From Streptomyces luomodiensis (GTDB taxonomy: Bacteria; Actinomycetota; Actinomycetes; Streptomycetales; Streptomycetaceae), in the NCBI RefSeq assembly GCF_031679605.1, contig NZ_CP117522.1, positions 3,596,001 to 3,660,000 of the forward strand: a stretch of DNA of 64,000 nt, read 5' to 3'. The notes beneath the pieces were generated by a model, which saw nothing but the letters and a program-made list of their open reading frames with translations, was not told the DNA's origin and did no database searches. Position 1 is the stretch's first letter; every line of letters begins with the position of its first letter. Made by a program: the position numbers and the translations under genes. This document shows, in pieces, positions 23,901 through 36,500 of this stretch.

Positions 23901-26900
23901 CCGGACGGCTGCCACGACCGTACGGCGGGCGTGGCGGCCAGCGGGGCGCGCACCAGACGGCGTACGAGCAGTCCGGTGGCGCGGATCGCCACCTGGTCCT
24001 CCTCCTCGGCCCCGGCGAGCACGGCCACCAGCCGGGCCAGCGCCCGCTCGTCGGGCGCGCCGGGCAGGTCGACCAGACCGCCCCAGCGCTCGCCGTGCTC
24101 CAGCGCGGCCACCCGGCCCAGGCCCCAGACCAGTGCCTGTTCGGGGGAGTCCAGGGCGTCCGCACGGCCCACGGAGACCGCGCCCCGGGTGGCGGACCAC
24201 AGCGGCGCGCCGGTCTCCGCGTCGCCCAGCGCCTGCACCAGCGCGAGCTGCGCCGCCACCCCGGCCGGGACGGAGGGGTGGCGGGGGTGCGGATGGCCGT
24301 CGAGGGCCAGCAGCGACAGCACTCCGGCGAACGGGATGCCGTCGGTGTCCGCGAGCGCGGTGCGCAGCCGCTCGGCCAGCTCCTCCCGGCCGTCGGCGTC
24401 GGTGTCGACGGCGATCCGCCGCACGTCGGCGCCGCGTTCGGCGAGCACCCCGGCCACGGCGTCCGTCCAGGTGTCCTCGGTGCCCGGGGTGTCCCCGGTG
24501 GCCGGCGCGACGACGAGCCAGACGCCGGACAGCCGCGCGGGCTGCCCGTCGGCGAGCGGCTTCCAGGTGACGCGGTAGCGCCAGCCGTCCACGACGGACT
24601 GCTCACGGCTCTGCTTGCGCCAGGAGGCCAGGGCGGGCAGCAGCGCGCTGACCCGCTCATCACCCTCGACGTCCAGCTCGGCGGCGAGCGCCTGCCAGTC
24701 CTCGCGCTCCACGGCCTCCCAGAAGCGGGCCTCGACGGGATCGGCGGCGGGCGCGGCGGTGGCGGGGGCGCCCGCCTCGAGCCAGTAGCGCTGGTGCTGG
24801 AAGGCGTACGTGGGCAGCTCGCACCGGTGCGCGCCGGTGCCCTCGAACACCCCGGCCCAGTCCACGGTGGCGCCCCGCGTCCACGCCTCGCCGACGGAGG
24901 CCCAGAACCGGTCCAGGCCACCCTCGTCACGCCGCAGCGAACCGATGGCGGCCGCCTCCATACCGGCGTCCTCGGCGGTCTCCTGCACACCCATCGTCAG
25001 CACCGGATGCGCACTGGACTCGATGAACACCCCAAAGCCCTCGTCCAGCAGACGCCGGACCGCGCCCTCCAGCTCCACCGTGCGCCGCAGATTGGTGAAC
25101 CAGTACTCGGCGTCCAGCTCCGGACCCTCTACCCACTCCCCCGTCACCGTCGACAGGAACGGCACCTCGGCGTTCCTCGGCTGTACGGGCGCCAGCAGCT
25201 CCAGCAGCTCCTCACGCAACAGCTCGACCTGGGCCGAGTGCGAGGCGTAGTCCACCGGCACCCGCCGCGCCCGCACCTCGTCCGCCTCACACGCGGCGAT
25301 CAGCTCGTCCAGGGCCTCGGGCTCACCCGACACCACCACCGACGAAGGGCCGTTGACCGCGGCGACCGAGATCCGCTCCTCACCCCACGGCGCGATCCGC
25401 TCCCGCACCTGGGCCACCGGAAGCGCCACCGACACCATGCCACCCTTACCCGCCAGCACCCGCCCAATCGCCTGGCTGCGCAGCGCCACGACACGAGCCG
25501 CGTCCTTCAAGGACAGAATCCCCGCCACGCACGCCGCCGCGATCTCACCCTGCGAATGACCGATCACCGCCGCCGGGACCACCCCCAGCGAACGCCACAG
25601 CTCCGCCAGCGACACCATCACCGAGAACAGCACCGGCTGGACCACATCCACCCGCTCCAGCGATGGCGCACCCTCCGCACCCCGCAGCACATCCACCAAC
25701 GACCAGTCGGTGAACTCCCCCAACGCGGCCGCACACTCCTCGATACGGGCCGCGAAAACGGGCGAGGCGTCCATCAGCCCCACCGCCATACCGGCCCACT
25801 GCGACCCCTGCCCCGGGAAGACGAACGCCGTCCGGCCGCCGACGACGGAGCCCTGGGCGACGCCCGCCGCCATACCGCCCTCGGCCAGGGCGGTCAGCCC
25901 GGCCAGCAGTGCGTCGCGGTCGTGGCCGCGCACCACGGCGCGGTGGTCCAGCTGGGCGCGGGTGGTGGCCAGCGAGAGGCCCACATCGACCGGGCGCGGG
26001 CCGGGCCCGGCCTCCAGGTGGGCCAGCAGCCGCCGCGCCTGGGCGCGCAGCGCCGCCGCGCTCTTGCCCGACACCGTCCACGGCACCACGTCCAGCCGCT
26101 TGGCCGGGGCCGGTTCCCCGGTGGCTTCCGCGTCGGTCTCGTCGGCGGGGGCCTGCTCGATGATGGTGTGCGCGTTGGTGCCGCTGAAACCGAACGAGGA
26201 CACGGCGGCCCGGCGCGGGTGGTCGGTCTCCGGCCACGGCGTGGTGTCGGCGAGCAGCGACACCGCGCCCGCCGACCAGTCCACGTGCGGGGTCGGCTCG
26301 TCGATGTGCAGCGTCTTGGGCAGCACACCGTGGCGGATGGCCATGACCATCTTGATGACCCCGGCGACACCGGCCGCGGCCTGGGTGTGGCCGATGTTGG
26401 ACTTGATGGAGCCGAGCAGCAGCGGCCGGTCCTCGGTGTGCTCCTGGCCGTAGGTGGCCAGCAGCGCCTGCGCCTCGATCGGGTCGCCCAGCGTCGTACC
26501 CGTGCCGTGTGCCTCGACGACGTCCACGTCGGCCGCGGAGAGCCGGCCGTTGGTGAGCGCCTGGTGGATGACGCGCTGCTGGGACGGTCCGTTGGGCGCC
26601 GTCAGACCGTTGGAGGCGCCGTCCTGGTTGATCGCCGAGCCACGGACGATGGCCAGCACCGGATGGCCGTGCCGGCGCGCGTCCGACAGCCGCTCCACCA
26701 GCAGCATGCCGACGCCCTCGCCCCAGCCGGTGCCGTCGGCGGCGGCGGCGAAGGGCTTGCAGCGGCCGTCGGCGGCGAGTCCGCGCTGCCGGCTGAACTC
26801 GGTGAACGTCGAGGGCGTGGCCATCACGGTGACACCGCCCGCGAGCGCGAGCGAGCATTCACCGTTGCGCAGCGCCTGCACCGCCATGTGCAGGGTGACC

Positions 26901-27532
26901 AGCGAGGACGAGCAGGCGGTGTCGACGGTGACCGCCGGGCCCTCCAGGCCGAAGGTGTACGACACCCGGCCGGAGGCGATGCTGCCGGAGCTTCCGGTGC
27001 CGAGGAAGCCCTCGACGCCCTCGGGCACGGAGTCGAGCCGCGAGGTGTAGTCGTGGTACATGACGCCCGCGAACACACCGGTCCGGCTGCCGCGCAGCCC
27101 GGTCGGGTCGATCCCGGCCCGCTCGAACGCCTCCCACGACGTCTCCAGCAGCAGCCGCTGCTGCGGGTCCATCGCCATGGCCTCACGCGGCGAGATCCCG
27201 AAGAGCGTGGGATCGAAGCCACCCGCGTCGTAGAGGAATCCGCCCTCACTCACATAGCTGGCGCCCGCCTGGTCGGGGTCGGCGTCGTAGAGCGACTCGA
27301 TGTCCCAGCCGCGGTCCGTCGGGAAGCCGGAGATGGCGTCCTCGCCGTCCAGGACGAGCCGCCACAGCTCCTCGGGGGTGCGGACACCGCCCGGGTAGCG
27401 GCAGCTCATCGCGACGATCGCGATCGGCTCCTGGTGCCGCTCCTCGACCTCGCGCAGCTGCCGACGGGCCTGGCGCAGGTCGGCGGTGGCCCGCTTGAGG
27501 TAGTCGCGGAGCTTGTCCTCGTTATTCACCAT
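17903..27532 (-). CDS. Modular type I PKS, two methylmalonyl KS-AT-KR-ACP modules (B1, B2)
   Basis: A complete 3,209-residue PKS subunit that should add two propionate units and reduce each incoming beta-ketone to a hydroxyl. Residues 1-34 form a basic coiled-coil docking head. Module B1: KS ~35-460 (Cys207), AT ~570-860 (GHSQGE and YASH, methylmalonyl-CoA type), KR ~978-1410 with intact Ser1345 and Tyr1358 and an LDD motif, ACP ~1525-1585 (GFDSL). Module B2: KS ~1590-2015 (Cys1762 in TACSAS), AT ~2118-2400 (methylmalonyl type), KR ~2535-2960, ACP ~3075-3130 ([10 protein letters not shown]), then a docking tail ending [10 protein letters not shown]. Neither module has a DH. The B2 KR keeps Tyr2908 but has Gly2895 where the catalytic Ser is expected. 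The start at 27532 is fixed by an AAGGAG ribosome-binding site 8 bp upstream. The stop is TAA, 56 bp before gene A. Confidence 0.97.
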   Translation of the reverse strand: MVNNEDKLRDYLKRATADLRQARRQLREVEERHQEPIAIVAMSCRYPGGVRTPEELWRLVLDGEDAISGFPTDRGWDIESLYDADPDQAGASYVSEGGFLYDAGGFDPTLFGISPREAMAMDPQQRLLLETSWEAFERAGIDPTGLRGSRTGVFAGVMYHDYTSRLDSVPEGVEGFLGTGSSGSIASGRVSYTFGLEGPAVTVDTACSSSLVTLHMAVQALRNGECSLALAGGVTVMATPSTFTEFSRQRGLAADGRCKPFAAAADGTGWGEGVGMLLVERLSDARRHGHPVLAIVRGSAINQDGASNGLTAPNGPSQQRVIHQALTNGRLSAADVDVVEAHGTGTTLGDPIEAQALLATYGQEHTEDRPLLLGSIKSNIGHTQAAAGVAGVIKMVMAIRHGVLPKTLHIDEPTPHVDWSAGAVSLLADTTPWPETDHPRRAAVSSFGFSGTNAHTIIEQAPADETDAEATGEPAPAKRLDVVPWTVSGKSAAALRAQARRLLAHLEAGPGPRPVDVGLSLATTRAQLDHRAVVRGHDRDALLAGLTALAEGGMAAGVAQGSVVGGRTAFVFPGQGSQWAGMAVGLMDASPVFAARIEECAAALGEFTDWSLVDVLRGAEGAPSLERVDVVQPVLFSVMVSLAELWRSLGVVPAAVIGHSQGEIAAACVAGILSLKDAARVVALRSQAIGRVLAGKGGMVSVALPVAQVRERIAPWGEERISVAAVNGPSSVVVSGEPEALDELIAACEADEVRARRVPVDYASHSAQVELLREELLELLAPVQPRNAEVPFLSTVTGEWVEGPELDAEYWFTNLRRTVELEGAVRRLLDEGFGVFIESSAHPVLTMGVQETAEDAGMEAAAIGSLRRDEGGLDRFWASVGEAWTRGATVDWAGVFEGTGAHRCELPTYAFQHQRYWLEAGAPATAAPAADPVEARFWEAVEREDWQALAAELDVEGDERVSALLPALASWRKQSREQSVVDGWRYRVTWKPLADGQPARLSGVWLVVAPATGDTPGTEDTWTDAVAGVLAERGADVRRIAVDTDADGREELAERLRTALADTDGIPFAGVLSLLALDGHPHPRHPSVPAGVAAQLALVQALGDAETGAPLWSATRGAVSVGRADALDSPEQALVWGLGRVAALEHGERWGGLVDLPGAPDERALARLVAVLAGAEEEDQVAIRATGLLVRRLVRAPLAATPAVRSWQPSGTTLVTGGTGALGAHVARWLAGNGAERLVLTSRRGLQAPGAAELQAELTELGATVTIAACDVADRAQVEALLADIPAEHPLTAVVHTAAVLDDGVIEGLTPDQVDRVLKVKVDATRHLHELTRDLDLSAFVLFSSFAATFGAPGQGNYAPGNAFLDAFAEYRRAQGLPATSLAWGPWGEGGMAEGGVGDRMRRHGVIEMAPRSAVTALQHALDRDESVLTVVDMEWKRFVLAFTSGRSRPLLRDLPEARDVIKDMAGDAEADGAGAAAALVRQLAGAPEAEQERLVLELVRTAVAAVLGYAGAEEVEAGRAFKELGFDSLTAVELRNRLSAASGLKLPPTLIFDYPTPTALARHLRGEISGGQPAAVAALPTAAALADDEPIAIVSMSCRFPGGVRTPEELWQLLASGGDALSEFPGDRGWDIESLYNPDPDAQGTSYTREGGFLTGAADFDPAFFGISPREAMAMDPQQRLLLETSWEAFERAGIDPATLHGSPSGVFVGTNGSDYSILMRNTTDGYEGHLATGSAASVVSGRLSYTFGLEGPAVTVDTACSASLVALHLAVQSLRQGECSLALAGGVTVMATPGTFIEFSRQRGLSSDGRSKAFSSDADGFSPAEGVGMLLVERLSDARRNGHPVLAVVRGSAINQDGASNGLTAPNGPSQQRVIRQALANARLSAAEVDVVEAHGTGTTLGDPIEAQALLATYGQDRPEGQPLLLGSIKSNIGHAQAAAGVAGVMKLVLALRHGVLPESLHIVEPTPHVDWSAGGVELLTEAREWPETGRPRRAAVSSFGFSGTNAHAILEQAPAEERTESEPVTRRLGTLPWVVSGKSEAALRAQAAKLLAHLDAEPAQRPLDIGHSLATTRAAFEQRAVLVGGDRDDFARGLDALARGQVLPNLVQGASIGGKAAFVFPGQGSQWVGMAVELLDASPVFAARIDECAAALAEFTDWSLVDVLREAEDAPSLERVDVVQPVLFSVMVSLAELWRSLGVRPAAVVGHSQGEIAAACVAGILSLKDAARVVALRSQAIGRVLAGKGGMVSVALPVAQVRERIAPWGEERISVAAVNGPSSVVVSGEPTALDELVAACEADEVRARRVPVDYASHSAQVELLREELLELLAPVEPKAAEVPFLSTVTGEWVEGPELDAEYWFTNLRRTVELEGAVRRLLDEGFGVFIESSAHPVLTMGVQETAESAGREAAAIGSLRRDEGGLDRFWVSLGEAWTRGVGVDWQAVYDGTGAARVELPTYAFQQQSYWPQAADAVADESGTPSDAVDARFWEAVEREDLESLADTLAFEDDGERSSLGAVLPGLASWRKQARERSTVDGWRYRVTWTSLTERQAPRLSGTWLLAVPESAATDDWTLGAVRMLTERGAQVRQITPAAVEADRASLTRLVREELTGAGTVSGVLSLLAFDEGIAPGTDGVSAGLTGSAALIQALGNAGVEAPLWCATRGAVSVSRADRLASPGQALVWGLGRTAALEYPERWGGLVDLPGAPDERALARLAGVLAGSDGEDQLAVRAAGVFARRLAHAPLAGAPAVRSWQPSGTTLVTGGTGALGAHVARWLAGQGAEHLVLTSRRGLQAPGAAELQAELTELGAKVTVAACDVADRKAVETLLAAIPADQPLTAVMHAAGVLDDGVLDALTPERFATVLGPKADAARHLHELTRELDLSAFVLFSGIAGTLGDAGQGNYAAANAYLDALAEQRRADGLPATSVAWGRWGETGLAADGAIGERLDRGGVPAMAPHAAITALRQALDHADTVVAVADIQWDRFVHGYTAVRPSPFIADLPEVRRLRATGGPAGEPGAATDGSPADALRARLAGISRAEQSLVVLEVVRSNAAAALGHPSTDEVGAGRAFKELGFDSLIALELRNRLTAATGQKLPATLVFDYPTPAALAEFLCGRIVGDGGTAAAPGLAELDALESALSVLDPDSATRGDIAARLRDLAARWAEPRTADAEAADGDGGTVTEKLQEATPDEVFAFIDKELGI
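18165..22765 (-). other. PKS module B2: KS-AT(methylmalonyl)-KR-ACP, KR lacks catalytic Ser
   Basis: KS Cys1762 sits in TACSAS rather than TACSSS. AT GHSQGE is near 20900 and YASH near 20590. There is no DH. The KR has its glycine motif, LDD and Tyr2908 (NYAAAN), but residue 2895, thirteen before the Tyr, is Gly (codon 18848-18850) instead of Ser. The product may be a hydroxyl (reduced activity) or a ketone. ACP GFDSL ~18280-18310. Confidence 0.9.
22815..27430 (-). other. PKS module B1: KS-AT(methylmalonyl)-KR-ACP
   Basis: KS Cys207 in TACSSS; AT GHSQGE near 25545-25565 and YASH near 25230-25250. There is no DH. The KR has LDD, Ser1345 and Tyr1358 followed by Pro at Tyr+2 (NYAPGN). By the Keatinge-Clay sequence rules this is a B2-type KR, which would give a D-hydroxyl with an epimerised methyl. 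ACP GFDSL is near 22915-22960. Confidence 0.92.
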
Positions 27533-27540
27533 TGCGTCGG

Positions 27541-27546
27541 CTCCTT
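27541..27546 (-). promoter_or_regulatory. Ribosome-binding site of gene B
   Basis: Minus-strand AAGGAG ends 8 bp before the ATG at 27532. It is the clearest Shine-Dalgarno sequence in the window and fixes the gene B start. The starts of A, C and D have only weak purine-rich stretches. Confidence 0.7.
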
Positions 27547-27597
27547 GCGAAGAGGGAGGTGGTGCTCATGAGTTCCATGGGTTCAGAACGCTCCCGT

Positions 27598-30500
27598 TCA
27601 GGAGGAGCCGAGTTCGTCGTCGAGCAGGTCGAAGAGCTCATCGTCGGTCGCGGTCTCGAGGTCGTGGTCGTCGGTGTCGCCGTCGGCGGTCGCGTCCTGG
27701 GCGTCGTTCCACTTCGCCAGGAGCGCCTGGAGGCGCATGGTGATCCTGGAGCGGGTGACGCTGTCGTCCGCGGCCACCGCCAGGGCGGCTTCCAGGCGGT
27801 CGAGTTCGCCGAACACCGACGGGCCGCCGTCCTCCCCGTGCGGGAGTTCCGCGCGCAGATGGCCGGCCAGGGCGTCGGGGGTCGGGTAGTCGAAGATCAG
27901 CGTGGCGGGCAGCCGGAGTCCGGTGGCCGCGCCGAGCCGGTTGCGGAGCTCGACGGCGGTCAGCGAGTCGAAGCCCAGCTCCTTGAAGGCCGCGCCGGGT
28001 TCGATCGCCGCCGCGCTGCCGTAGCCGAGCACGGTGGCCACCTGGCCGCAGACCAGGTTGGTCAGGAAGCGGTCCCGTTCGGCCGCGGACATGCCCGCGA
28101 GCCGCTCGGCGAGCCCCGCCGCCTCGTCCGCCCCGCCGCCACCGGCCGCGGCCCGCCGTACGGGGGTGCGGATCAGCCCGCGCAGCAGCGGCACGACCCC
28201 GGCCGTGGACTGGGCGCGCAGGGCGGCGATGTCCAGGGCGGCGGGGATCAGCACCGCGTGTCCGGCCAGGCCGGACACGTCGAACAGGGCCAGGCCCTCG
28301 GCGTTGCTGAGCGTGCCCATGCTGCCGCGGCTCATCCGCTGCCGGTCGGCGGTCGCAAGGGTCGCGGCCATGCCGCCCTCGTCCTCCCACAGGCCCCAGG
28401 CCAGGGAGACGGCGGGCAGGCCCTGGGCGCGACGGTGCTGGGCGAGGGCGTCCAGGAAGGCGTTGGCCGCCGCGTAGTTGCCCTGCCCCGGGTTGCCGAA
28501 GACACCGGCCGCCGAGGAGAACAGCATGAACTCGGCCAGGTCCAGGCCGCGGGTCAGCTCGTGCAGGTTCCACGCCGCGTCCACCTTCGGACGCAGCACC
28601 TGGTCCATGCGCTCGGCGGTGAGCGATTCCACGACCCCGTCGTCGAGCACACCCGCCGCGTGGATCACGGCGGTGAGGGGATGCGCGGCCGGGACGGACG
28701 CGATGACCCGGGCCAGCGCGTCCCGGTCGGCCGCGTCGCACGCCGCCCAGGTGACCTCGGCGCCCAACGCGCCCAGCTCGGCGGCCAGTTCGGCGGCGCC
28801 CGCCGCCTCCGCGCCATGGCGGCTGGTCAGCAGCAGCCTCCGGGCGCCGCGCTCGGTCACCAGGTGGCGGGCCAGCAGCCCGCCCAGGGTGCCGGACGCG
28901 CCGGTGACCAGCACGGTGCCCGCCGGGTCGAGGCCGGGCACGTCCGCCGCGTCCAGGGCCGCCACCCGGGCGAGGCGCGGTGCGTGGACGGCCCCGGCGC
29001 GCACGGCCAGCTGCGGCTCGTCCGTCCGCAGCGCCGCCACCAGGGCGGGGAGCCAGCCGTGGACGGCGCCGTGGACCGGGTCGCCGTCCGTGTCCGCCAG
29101 ATCCACCAGGACGAACCGGCCCGGGTGCTCGGCCTGCGCCGACCGCACCAGGCCCCAGGCCGCCGCGTGCGTCAGATCGTCCACCCCCTCGGCCCCGGCG
29201 TCCTCGCCCGTGGTCACGGCCACGGCGCCACGGGTGAGGAGAACGAGCCGCGAGTCGGCGAACCGCTCGTCGGCGATCCACTCCTGGACCAGCGCCAGCG
29301 TCCGCCGGACCACGGTGTGCGCGGCGCCCACGGTGTCCCCGGGCGTGCCCAGGTCGGGCAGGCACGGCACGAGCACCACATCGGGCGCGATCCCCTCGGC
29401 CTCGACCGCCTCGGCGAGCGCGGACAGGTCCGGGTAGGTCTCGGCCTCGATACCGGTGTCCGCGTCCGTCAGCGCGGCCGTGATCTTCAGATCACCACCG
29501 CCGGTGCCGTCCAGGACGGCCCACAGGGCGGTGTCCTCCGGCCGCTCCCGCTCCGTGGACGTGGGCAGCGCGGGCGTGGGCAGCGCGGCCCAGTCGAGGC
29601 GGAACAACGCCTCGTGGTGTGCGGTACGGGCGGCCGCGAACTGCTCGGCGTCCAGCGGCCGGAGCGCGAGCGAGCCGACCGACACCACCGGGGCACCGGC
29701 CTCGTCGGCGATCTCCAGCGCCACCGCGCCGCCCTGCCCGGCCGGGGAGACCCGCACCCGCAGCGCGGTCGCGCCGACCGCGTGCAGCCGTACGGCGTCC
29801 CACGAGAACGGCAGCCGGGCCCGGCCCGCCTCTTCGGCCGGGAAGAACCCGCCGAGGGCCACCGTGTGCAGCGCGGCGTCCAGCAGCGCCGGGTGCAGCC
29901 CGTACGCACGGGCCTCGGCCTGCCGCTCCTCGTCGAGCGCCACCTCCGCGAACACCTCGTCGCCGCGCCGCCAGGCGGCCCGCAGCCCCTGGAACACCGG
30001 CCCGTAGGCGAGGCCGAGCGCGGCGAAGCCGTCGTACAGCCCGGCCACGTCGAGCGGTTCGACATCGGCCGTCCCGGTGCCGGCCGGGGGCCACTCCGTC
30101 AGGCCGGTTGCGGTGGCTGCTCCAGTGGCTGCTCCCGTGGCTGCTCCGGTGGCCGTGAGCACACCGGAGGCGTGCCGGATCCACGGCTCGTCGGCGGCGT
30201 CCTCCAGCCGCGAGTAGACGGTCAGCGCGCGCTGCCCGTCGGGGCCGGGCTCGGCCACGGCAACCCGCAGCTGCACCCCGCCACGCTCGGGCAGGACCAG
30301 CGGCGCTTCGAGCGTCAGCTCCTCCAGCAGATCGCACCCGACCTGGTCACCGGCCCGGACCGCCAGCTCCACCAGGGCCGTACCGGGCAGCAGCACGGTG
30401 TCCATGACGGCGTGGTCGGCCAGCCACGGGTGCGTACGGAGCGAGAGCCGGCCCGTGAAGAGGAAGCCCTCGGAGTCGGGCAGATCCACCGCCGCGCCCA

Positions 30501-33500
30501 GCAGCGGATGATCAGCCGAGCCGAGACCGGCCGAGGCCACGTCGCCGACGGCTCCGGCGGGAGCCTCCAGCCAATAACGCTCGCGCTGGAAGGCGTACGT
30601 CGGCAGGTCGACGCGCTGGGCGCCGGTCCCGGCGAAGACGGCCGCCCAGTCCGGCGTGACGCCACGGACGTGGAGGGCGGCGAGGGCGGTGGTGACGGCC
30701 TCGGCCTCGGGACGGTCCTTGCGCAACGCGGTGGCGAAGCCCGTCGCTTCGGGAGCCTCGACACACTCCTGGGCCATCGCGGTGAGAACACCGTCGGGAC
30801 CGAGTTCGAGGTAAGTGGTCACACCCTGGGCCTCAAGGGCACGGACACCATCGAGGAAACGCACGGCTTCGCGGACGTGGCGCACCCAGAAACCGGGGCT
30901 GGTGATCTCCTCGGCGGAGACCAGCTCGCCCGTCAGGTTGGACACGATCGGGATACGCGGAGCCTCGTACGACAGCCCCTCGGCCACCTCACGGAACGCC
31001 TCCAGCATCCCGTCCATACGCGGCGAATGGAACGCATGGCTGACCGTGAGCCGCTTGGTCTTGCGGCCCTGGGCCTCGAACGACGCGGCGATCTCCACCG
31101 CCGCGTCCTCATCACCCGCGATGACCACCGAGGTCGGCCCGTTGAGCGCGGCGATGGACACCCGCTCGGTCAGCAGCGGCGCCACCTCGTCCTCGGACGC
31201 CTGCACCGCGATCATCGCGCCACCCGCAGGCAGGGCCTGCATCAGACGGCCACGGGCGGCCACCAGCTTGGCGGCGTCGGCGAGCGAGAGCACACCCGCC
31301 ACATGCGCGGCGGCCAGCTCACCGATCGAATGACCCGACAGGAAATCGGGCCGCACACCCCACGCCTCCACCAGCCGGAACAGCGCCACCTCGACCGCGA
31401 ACAGCGCGGGCTGAGTGAACCCCGTCCGGTCCAGCTCCTCGGCATCCTCGCCGAACAGGACCTCCCGAAGCGGCCGCTCCAGATGCGCGTCCAGCGCATC
31501 GCACACCGCGTCGAACGCCTCCGCGAACACCGGATAGGCGTCATACAGCTCACGCCCCATCCCGAGCCGCTGGCTCCCCTGCCCCGTGAACAGGAACGCC
31601 ACCTTGCCGTCGGCCACCGAGCCCTGCACCAGCCCCGCCGCCGACTCACCACGCGCCAGCGCCTCAAGACCCGCGACCAACCCGGCCCGGTCCCCGCCCA
31701 CGACCACCGCGCGGTGATCCAGCGCGGCACGCGTCGTCGCCAGCGAGAACGCCACATCGGTCGGCGACAGCTCCGGCCGCCGCTCCAGGTCGGCGAGCAG
31801 CCGCACGGCCTGCGCCCGCAGAGCGTCGGCGCTCTTGCCGGACACCGGCCACGGCAGCACGGACGGCTCGGTGACCGGGGCCGAGGGAGCCTCCGCGGGT
31901 TCGACGGCCGGGGCCTGCTCGATGATGGTGTGCGCGTTCGTCCCGCTGAAGCCGAACGACGAGACAGCGGCCCGCCGGGGACGACCCGTCTCCGGCCACT
32001 CCACCGACTCCCGCAACAACGACACCGCACCCGCGGACCAGTCAATGTGCGGCGACGGCTCCTGCGCGTGCAACGTACGCGGCAGCACACCATGCCGCAT
32101 CGCCATCACCATCTTGATGATGCCCGCGACACCGGCAGCCGCCTGCGTATGACCCATGTTCGACTTGATCGAACCCAACAGCAACGGCTGCTCGGCGTCC
32201 CGCTCCTGACCGTACGTAGCCATGAGCGCCTGCGCCTCGATCGGGTCACCGAGACTGGTGCCGGTGCCGTGCGCCTCCACCACGTCCACCTCGGACGCCG
32301 ACACACCCGCGCTCGCCAGCGCCTGACGGATCACCCGCTGCTGCGACGGACCGTTCGGCGCCGTCAGACCGTTCGACGCGCCATCCTGATTGATCGCGGA
32401 ACCACGCACCACCGCCAGCACCGGATGCCCGTTCTTCCGCGCGTCCGACAACCGCTCCACCAGCAGCACGCCCGCGCCCTCGGACCAGCCCGTACCGTCC
32501 GCGTCCGCCGAGAACGCCTTGCACCGACCGTCCGCCGCAAGCCCGCGCTGACGGCTGAACTCCACGAACGGCGCCGGAGTCGCCATCACCGTCACACCAC
32601 CCGCGAGCGCCAGCGAACACTCACCGTTCCGCAACGCCTGAACCGCGAGGTGCAACGCCACCAACGACGACGAACACGCCGTGTCCACCGTGATCGTCGG
32701 CCCCTCGAGACCGAACGTGTACGCCAGCCGCCCCGAGATCACACTCGCCGCGTTGCCGGTGCCGACGAATCCCTCCACGCCTTCCGGAAGCGCCGGCAGG
32801 GAGGAGGCGTAGTCGTGGTACATGACGCCGGCGAAGACACCGGTACGGCTGCCGCGCAGCGCACCCGGGTCGATCCCGGCCCGCTCGAACGCCTCCCACG
32901 ACGTCTCCAGCAGCAACCGCTGCTGCGGGTCCATGGCGAGGGCCTCACGCGGCGAAATCCCGAAGAAGGCCGGGTCGAAGTGGCCGGCCCGGTCGACGAA
33001 GCCGCCCTCGCGGGAGTACGAGGTGCCCGGGTGGTCGGGGTCCGGGTGGTAGAGCCCGTCCAGGTCCCAGCCTCGGTCGGTGGGGAACTCCGAGATCACG
33101 TCCCGGCCCTCCATGACCAGCCGCCACAGATCCTCCGGCGTCTCCACCCCACCCGGATAACGGCAGCCCAGCCCCACGATCGCGATCGGCTCGTCATCAG
33201 CGGCGGCCACCACCACCGGCCCGGCCACCTCAGCAGCCGCGCCCATGACCTCCGCGCGCAGGAACTCCGCCAACACCACCGGCGTCGGATAGTCGAAGAC
33301 CAGCGTCGCGGGCAGCCGCAGCTCAGCGGCCGCGCCCAGGGCGTTCCGCAGCTCCACCGCCGTCAGGGAGTCAATGCCCAGCTCACGGAAGGAGCGGTCG
33401 GGGTCGACCGTCCCGGGGCCGGCGTATCCGAGCACCGTCGCGACGTTCGTACGGACCAGGTCCAGCACGACGTCGAGTTGTTCGGCCTGGCTCAGCCCGG

Positions 33501-36500
33501 CCAGCCGCCGCGCCAGCGCGCCCGACGCCGCCGCGCCCTCCGCCGTACGCCGCGCCGGAGTCCGCACGAGCCCCCGGAACAGCGGGGACAGCGCACCGCT
33601 GCCCGCCTGCGCCCGGAGCGCGGCCATGTCCAGCGACATGGGCACCAGCAGCGCCTCGCCGAGACGCCCCGCGGCGTCGAACAGCTCCAGCCCCTCGGCG
33701 GCGGAGAGCGCGAGGACACCGCCCCGGCTCATCCGGGACACATCCGCGCCGTCCAGCTCGCCCGTCATCGCGCTGGCGTCCGCCCACAGGCCCCAGGCCA
33801 ACGAGGTACCGGGCAGCCCGAGCCCCGTACGGTGCTGGGCGAGGGCGTCCAGGAAGGCGTTGGCGGCGGCGTAGTTGCCCTGCCCCGCGTTGCCGAAGAC
33901 ACCGGCGGCGGACGAGAAGAGCACGAACGCCGACAGGTCCAGCTCACGGGTCAGCTCATGCAGGTTCCAGGCCGCGTCCACCTTCGGACGCAGCACCCGC
34001 GCCAGCCGCTCCGGCGTCAGCGAACCGATCACACCGTCGTCCAGCACACCGGCCGTGTGCACCACGCCCGTCAGCGGACGCTCCGCCGGAACACCCGCCA
34101 GCACCTCGGCCAGCGCGGCACGATCGGCCACATCACACGCCGCCCAGCGCACCTCGGCACCCAGCTCGGCCAGCTCGGCACCCAGCTCGACCGCACCCGG
34201 CGCCCGCTCACCACGGCGGCTCACCAGCAGCAGATGCCGCACCCCGCGCTCCGCCACCAGATGGCGCGCCAGCAGACCGCCCAGCGTGCCACTCGCACCA
34301 GTCACCAGGACCGTGCCCTCGGCGTCGAACTCCGGCACGTCCTGGCCGGAGTCCGCGGCGGCGGCCCGCGCCAGGCGCGGCACCCGTACCTCGCCCGCGC
34401 GCAGCGCGAGCTGCGACTCGCCCGAGGCGAGCGCGGCGGACAGCGTGCGGAAGGACTCGTCCCGGCCGTCGAGGTCGACGAGCACGAGGCGCTCCGGGTT
34501 CTCCGACTGCGCCGAGCGCAGCAGACCCCACACCGCCGCCTGGGCCGGTTCGTCCAGCGGCTCGTCCGCACCGGCGGCCACGGCGCCCGACGTCAGCACG
34601 ACCAGGCGCGCGTCCGCGAACCGCTCGTCCGCCAGCCACGCCTGGATTAGCGTCAGCGCCTCGGCGGTGGCCCGGTGCGCCGCGTCCGCCACGTCCGCGT
34701 CGCCCGCGACGGCGGGCGATACGAACACCAGCTCGGGCGTCTCGGCGCCCGCCGCGACCGCTTCGGTCAGCGCGGCCAGATCCGGGTACGTCGCGATGTC
34801 CGCGCCGACCGCACCGAGGCCGAGGGCGCCCGAGCCGAGCGCCGCCCAGCGGGCGGTCGGCACGGGGGCGGGGGACACGGTGGCGGGGGACACGGTGGCG
34901 GGCAGGTCAACCCACTCCAGGCGGAAGAGGGAGTCCTGACGCCCGCCCCGCGCGCCGCTGATCTGCTCGGCCGACACGGGCCGCAGCACCAGCGAATCCA
35001 CCGACAGCACGGCACGCCCCGCACCATCGGCCACCGCGAGCGACACCGCGTCCGCGCCAGCGGCCGACAGACGCACCCGCAGCACCGAAGCACCCACCGC
35101 GTGCAGCGACACCCCGGACCACGAGAACGGCAACCGCGCCCCGTCCTCGCCCTCGACCAGACCACCCAGCCCCACCGCGTGCAGAGCCGAGTCCAGCAGC
35201 GCCGGATGCAGACCGAACGAACCCGCCTCGGACCGCCCGTCCTCCGGCAGCTCCAGCTCGGCGAAGACCTCGTCGCCCAGCCGCCACGCGGACGTCAGCC
35301 CCTGGAACACCGGACCATAGACAAGCCCCAGCCCGGCCATCCCCTCATACAGCCCGTCGATCCCGACCGGCGTCGCGCCCGCCGGAGGCCACACCCCCAG
35401 ATCGAACGACGCCGCGGGCGCACCCTGCGCCAGCACACCCGAGGCGTGACGCAGCCACGCCTCATCGGCAGCCGCACCCTCCAACCGCGAATACACCTCG
35501 ACCGCACGACGACCAGAGTCGTCCGGCGCACCCACCGACAGCTGAAGCTGAACACCACCCACCTCCGGAAGCACCAGCGGCGCCTCCAGTGTCAGCTCCT
35601 CCAGCAGATCACAACCGACCTGGTCACCCGCACGAACCGCCAGCTCGACGAAGGCCGTACCCGGCAGCAGCACCGAACCCAGCACGGTGTGCTCCGCCAA
35701 CCACGGATGCGTGTCGAGTCCCAGTCGGCCCGTGAGCAGCAGCCCCTCGCCACCGGCCAGCGGCACGGCGGCCCCGACCAGCGGATGGTCGACAGTCGCC
35801 AGCCCCAGCCCGGCCGTACCGCCCACGCCGGCGGCCGGAAGCTCGGGCCAGTAGCGCGCGTACTGGAAGGCGTACGTCGGCAGTTCCACCCGAGCCGCGC
35901 CCGTACCGGCGAAGACGGCCTCCCAGTCCACCGCCACCCCACGGACATGCGCCCGCGCGAGAGCGGTGGTCAGCGCCTCGGCCTCGGGACGGTCCTTTCG
36001 CAGCGCCGCCACGAACCCGGCGTCCTCGCCCGTCACGCACTCCTGCGCCATCGCGGTGAGCACACCGTCCGGGCCCAGCTCGACGAACGTGGAGACGCCC
36101 TGGGCCTCGAGGGCCCGCACACCATCGAGGAACCGGACCGCCTCGCGGACGTGCCGCACCCAGAAGCCGGGGCTGGTGATCTCCTCGGCGGAGACGACAT
36201 CACCGGTCAGGTTGGACACGATCGGGGTACGCGGGGCCTCGTACGACAGCCCCTGCGCGACCTCGCGGAACGCCTCCAGCATCCCGTCCATACGCGGCGA
36301 GTGGAACGCGTGGCTCACCGTGAGCCGCTTGGTCTTACGGCCCCGCGCCTCGAACGACGCGGCGATCTCCAACACCGCGTCCTCGTCACCCGCGATCACG
36401 ACCGCCGTCGGGCCGTTGAGCGCGGCGATCGACACCCTCTCGGTCAACAGCGGCGTGACCTCGTCCTCCGACGCCTGGACGGCGACCATCGCGCCGCCCG

